A DNA stretch of 64,000 bases from Pseudomonas sp. NBRC 111124 (GTDB lineage: Bacteria; Pseudomonadota; Gammaproteobacteria; Pseudomonadales; Pseudomonadaceae), in the NCBI RefSeq assembly GCF_001320245.1, contig NZ_BCBA01000031.1, positions 24,993 to 88,992 on the forward strand, written 5' to 3'. This document shows, piece after piece, positions 61,317-64,000 of this stretch. Each line of letters opens with the position of its first letter. Within the stretch, counting starts at the first letter, position 1. A program made the translations under genes and the position numbers. A model generated the notes under the pieces. The model was not told where the DNA came from and did not search any database. It saw nothing but the letters and a program-made list of their open reading frames with translations.

Positions 61317-62135
61317 ATGAGCAAGACACGTATTGCCTTTATCGGCGCCGGCAACATGGCCGCCAGCCTGATCGGCGGCCTGCGTGCCCAGGGCCTGGAC
61401 GCGGCGCAGATCCGTGCCAGCGACCCCGGCGCCGAGACCCGCACCCGCGTTCAGGCCGAGCACGGCATCGAAGCTTTCGAAGACAACGCCCAGGCCATTG
61501 CGGGTGCCGACGTGGTCGTGCTGGCGGTGAAGCCGCAGGTCATGAAGGCCGTGTGCGAGGGGCTGAAGCCGAACCTGGCTGCTGGCCAGCTGATCGTCTC
61601 GATCGCCGCCGGCATCACTTGCGCCAGCTTGCAGACCTGGCTCGGCGCCCGCCCGGTGGTGCGCTGCATGCCCAACACGCCAGCGTTGCTGCGCCAAGGC
61701 GTCAGCGGCCTGTACGCCACCGCTGAAGTGTCGGCCGAGCAACGCCAGCAAGCCGAACAACTGCTGTCGGCAGTCGGCACCGCACTGTGGCTGGATCAGG
61801 AACAGCAACTCGATGCCGTCACCGCGGTTTCCGGCAGCGGCCCGGCCTACTTCTTCCTGCTGATCGAAGCGATGACGGCGGCTGGCGAAAAACTTGGCCT
61901 GCCACGCGAAACCGCCTCGCAGCTGACCCTGCAAACCGCCTTGGGCGCCGCGCACATGGCCGTGGCCAGCGATGTGGATGCCGCAGAACTGCGCCGCCGC
62001 GTCACCTCGCCAGCCGGCACCACCGAAGCGGCGATCAAGTCGTTCCAGGGCAACGGTTTCGAGGCCATCGTCGAGCAAGCGCTGGAAGCAGCGTCGAAAC
62101 GTTCCGCCGAGCTGGCCGAACAACTGGGCAAATAA
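61317..62135 (+). CDS. proC: Pyrroline-5-carboxylate reductase ProC
   Basis: 272 residues. The NAD(P) motif FIGAGNMAASLIGGL opens the protein and the signature VSGSGPAYFFLLIEAMTAAG lies at about 165-185. Last step of proline synthesis. Likely co-transcribed with yggS upstream and yggT (10 bp downstream). Confidence 0.98.
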   Translation: MSKTRIAFIGAGNMAASLIGGLRAQGLDAAQIRASDPGAETRTRVQAEHGIEAFEDNAQAIAGADVVVLAVKPQVMKAVCEGLKPNLAAGQLIVSIAAGITCASLQTWLGARPVVRCMPNTPALLRQGVSGLYATAEVSAEQRQQAEQLLSAVGTALWLDQEQQLDAVTAVSGSGPAYFFLLIEAMTAAGEKLGLPRETASQLTLQTALGAAHMAVASDVDAAELRRRVTSPAGTTEAAIKSFQGNGFEAIVEQALEAASKRSAELAEQLGK

Positions 62136-62145
62136 GGAGCTGTTG

Positions 62146-62736
62146 ATGAATGCACTGTCCGGCGCCGCGATCTTCGTGGTGCAAACTCTGGTCAGCCTGT
62201 ACCTGGTGATCGTCCTGCTGCGTTTCGTGTTACAGCTGGTCAAGGCCAACTTCTACAATCCGCTGAGCCAGTTCGCCGTGCGCGCAACCCAGCCGCTGCT
62301 CAAGCCGATCCGCCGGGTGATCCCCAGCATCGGTGGCCTGGACACCTCATCGCTGCTGCTGGCGATCGTCATCCAGGCGCTGCTGATGGGCTTCGTGCTG
62401 ATGGTCACTTACGGCACCTTTGGCGACGTTCTGCACCTGCTGATGTGGGCCATCATCGGTATCACTTCGCTGTTCCTGAAGATTTTCTGGGTAGCGATGA
62501 TCGTCATGGTGATCGTTTCCTGGGTCGCACCGAACAGCCACAACCCGGCTGCCGAGCTGGCCTGGCAGATCAGCGAACCGGTGCTGGCGCCGTTCCGTCG
62601 CATTGTGCCCAACCTGGGCGGCATGGACATCTCGCCTATCTTCGCCTTCCTGGCGATCCAGGTGATTCAATCGTTCGTCATGCCGCCGCTGGCCGCCTAC
62701 GCCGGCATGCCACAGGAACTGTGGCGGATGATCTGA
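62146..62736 (+). CDS. YggT family inner-membrane protein
   Basis: 196 residues with two copies of the YggT unit, each with paired membrane segments: LYLVIVLLRFVLQLVKANFY then NPLSQFAVRATQPLLKPIRR, and VIVSWVAPNSHNPAAELAW with EPVLAPFRRIVPNLGGMDIS. AAGGAG precedes the ATG at 62146; an in-frame upstream extension would lie inside proC. The family is linked to osmotic tolerance and cell envelope, mechanism unknown. Confidence 0.92.
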   Translation: MNALSGAAIFVVQTLVSLYLVIVLLRFVLQLVKANFYNPLSQFAVRATQPLLKPIRRVIPSIGGLDTSSLLLAIVIQALLMGFVLMVTYGTFGDVLHLLMWAIIGITSLFLKIFWVAMIVMVIVSWVAPNSHNPAAELAWQISEPVLAPFRRIVPNLGGMDISPIFAFLAIQVIQSFVMPPLAAYAGMPQELWRMI

Positions 62737-62753
62737 CCTCACTCACACCCGGT

Positions 62754-62771
62754 GGCAAGCCTTTGCTTGCC
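62754..62771. other. Small hairpin between yggT and metX
   Basis: GGCAAG and CTTGCC pair around CCTTTG; no T-run. A weak terminator or processing site. Confidence 0.4.
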
Positions 62772-62824
62772 GCTGGGGGGAGTGCTCTTTAGACTTACGC
62801 CTCCGTCAAGCGTGAGCAGGGTCG

Positions 62825-63964
62825 ATGTCCACTGTCCTTCCCGAAGATTCCGTCGGTCTGGTTACACCGCAAATTGCCCGGTTCGATGAACCGCTGGCCC
62901 TGGCCTGTGGCCGTTCGCTGAACAGCTACGAGCTGGTTTATGAGACCTATGGCACCCTGAACGCCGGCGCGAGCAATGCCGTACTGATCTGCCATGCCCT
63001 GTCTGGCCATCACCATGCCGCTGGCTACCATGCCGCCACCGACCGCAAGCCGGGCTGGTGGGACAGCTGCATTGGCCCCGGCAAGCCGATCGACACCAAC
63101 CGCTTCTTCGTGGTGAGCCTGAACAACCTTGGCGGCTGCAACGGCAGCACTGGCCCGAGCAGCATCAACCCAGTCACCGGCAAGCCGTATGGCGCCGAGT
63201 TCCCGGTGCTGACTGTGGAAGACTGGGTACACAGCCAGGCACGCCTGGCTGACCGCCTGGGCATTGCGCAGTGGGCCGCCATCGTCGGTGGCAGCCTGGG
63301 CGGCATGCAGGCCCTGCAGTGGACCATGACCTACCCCGATCGCGTGCGCCACTGTGTGGACATCGCCTCGGCGCCCAAGCTGTCGGCGCAGAACATTGCC
63401 TTCAACGAAGTGGCACGCCAGGCCATCCTCACAGACCCTGAGTTCCACGGTGGTTCGTTCCAGGACCAGGGCGTGATCCCCAAGCGCGGCCTGATGCTGG
63501 CGCGCATGGTCGGCCATATCACTTACCTGTCCGACGACTCGATGGGTGAGAAATTCGGCCGCGAGCTGAAGAGCGACAAGCTCAACTACGACTTCCACAG
63601 CGTCGAATTCCAGGTCGAGAGCTACCTGCGCTATCAGGGCGAGGAGTTTTCCGGCCGTTTCGACGCCAATACCTACCTGCTGATGACCAAGGCCCTGGAT
63701 TATTTCGACCCGGCTGCGGCCAATGGCGGCGACCTGGCCGCCACCCTGGCCCACGTCAAAGCGGATTACTGCATCATGTCGTTCACTACCGACTGGCGCT
63801 TCTCGCCGGCCCGCTCGCGGGAGATCGTCGACGCCTTGATGGCAGCGCGCAAGAACGTCTGTTATCTGGAAATCGACTCACCTTACGGGCACGATGCCTT
63901 CCTGATCCCCACGCCTCGCTACATGCAGGGTTTCGCGAACTACATGAACCGCATCGCCATCTGA
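62825..63964 (+). CDS. metX: Homoserine O-acyltransferase MetX
   Basis: 379 residues, alpha/beta hydrolase. The nucleophile is Ser157 in [11 protein letters not shown]; the triad is completed by Asp and His near the C-terminus ([16 protein letters not shown]). It acylates homoserine for methionine synthesis; Pseudomonas enzymes of this clade are often succinyltransferases, which cannot be decided here. metW starts 7 bp downstream, the usual pair. Confidence 0.95.
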   Translation: MSTVLPEDSVGLVTPQIARFDEPLALACGRSLNSYELVYETYGTLNAGASNAVLICHALSGHHHAAGYHAATDRKPGWWDSCIGPGKPIDTNRFFVVSLNNLGGCNGSTGPSSINPVTGKPYGAEFPVLTVEDWVHSQARLADRLGIAQWAAIVGGSLGGMQALQWTMTYPDRVRHCVDIASAPKLSAQNIAFNEVARQAILTDPEFHGGSFQDQGVIPKRGLMLARMVGHITYLSDDSMGEKFGRELKSDKLNYDFHSVEFQVESYLRYQGEEFSGRFDANTYLLMTKALDYFDPAAANGGDLAATLAHVKADYCIMSFTTDWRFSPARSREIVDALMAARKNVCYLEIDSPYGHDAFLIPTPRYMQGFANYMNRIAI

Positions 63965-63971
63965 GGACAGC

Positions 63972-64000
63972 ATGAGAGCCGATCTGGAAATCATCCACGA
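63972..64000 (+). CDS. metW: MetW, N-terminal fragment (cut by window end)
   Basis: Only the first 29 bases are present (MRADLEIIH). The residues and the place after metX match the start of MetW, a methyltransferase-fold protein that supports MetX activity. GAGGA precedes the ATG. Confidence 0.8.

Noticed and set aside
62725..62824. Possible SAM-type riboswitch before metX
   Set aside because: Only a small 6-bp hairpin is seen; no SAM-II or SAM/SAH-like structure could be found by eye.

Overview
The window is chromosomal DNA of a fluorescent pseudomonad, most likely of the Pseudomonas putida group. The evidence is high-GC coding sequence with strong third-position GC bias, the Pseudomonas-type gene neighbourhoods envC-ctpA-yibQ, pilMNOPQ-aroK-aroB-SPOR-gltBD-hemE, ponA/maeB/rpmE/priA/argS and pilT/yggS/proC/yggT/metX-metW, and short REP palindromes of the type found in this group. 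No tRNA, rRNA, CRISPR array, prophage or insertion sequence was seen. The species assignment is inference, since no database could be searched.

Layout. 1-4.3 kb: end of envC, the periplasmic protease ctpA, a yibQ-type divergent polysaccharide deacetylase and a secreted trypsin-like protein. 4.3-10.8 kb: choline-to-glycine-betaine system, with transporter betT facing betI-betB-betA and a perfect 20-bp palindrome (likely BetI operator) between them. 11-18 kb: NhaP2-type cation/proton antiporter, a large MscK/KefA-type mechanosensitive channel, the AMPylase SelO and thioredoxin TrxC. 18-22 kb: a HigBA toxin-antitoxin pair with a palindromic operator, a lone ParA ATPase, and a LysR regulator facing an MFS transporter.

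21.9-33.2 kb is the most distinctive block: one minus-strand run of 13 tightly packed genes. It starts with a chitin-active-type lytic polysaccharide monooxygenase (GbpA/CbpD-like, AA10, signal peptide then mature His1), continues with a four-helix cytochrome b561-like protein, and then a type II secretion system in the order gspC-D-E-F-G-H-I-J-K-L-M. It reads as a cargo, a possible redox partner and its secretion machine in one unit, set between housekeeping genes.

33.4-48 kb: hemE, gltD, gltB, an AAA+/SPOR cell-division-type protein, aroB, aroK and a compact type IV pilus assembly cluster pilM-pilN-(pilO-pilP fusion)-pilQ, all on the minus strand. 48-58 kb: PBP1A, malic enzyme, a thermonuclease-like protein, ribosomal protein L31, PriA, ArgS and a second SPOR protein. 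58-64 kb: a TM2 protein, an NlpC/P60 peptidase, pilT, yggS, proC, yggT, metX and the first codons of metW. Intrinsic terminators separate most convergent genes. Two inverted REP pairs lie after betA and after the NlpC/P60 gene.
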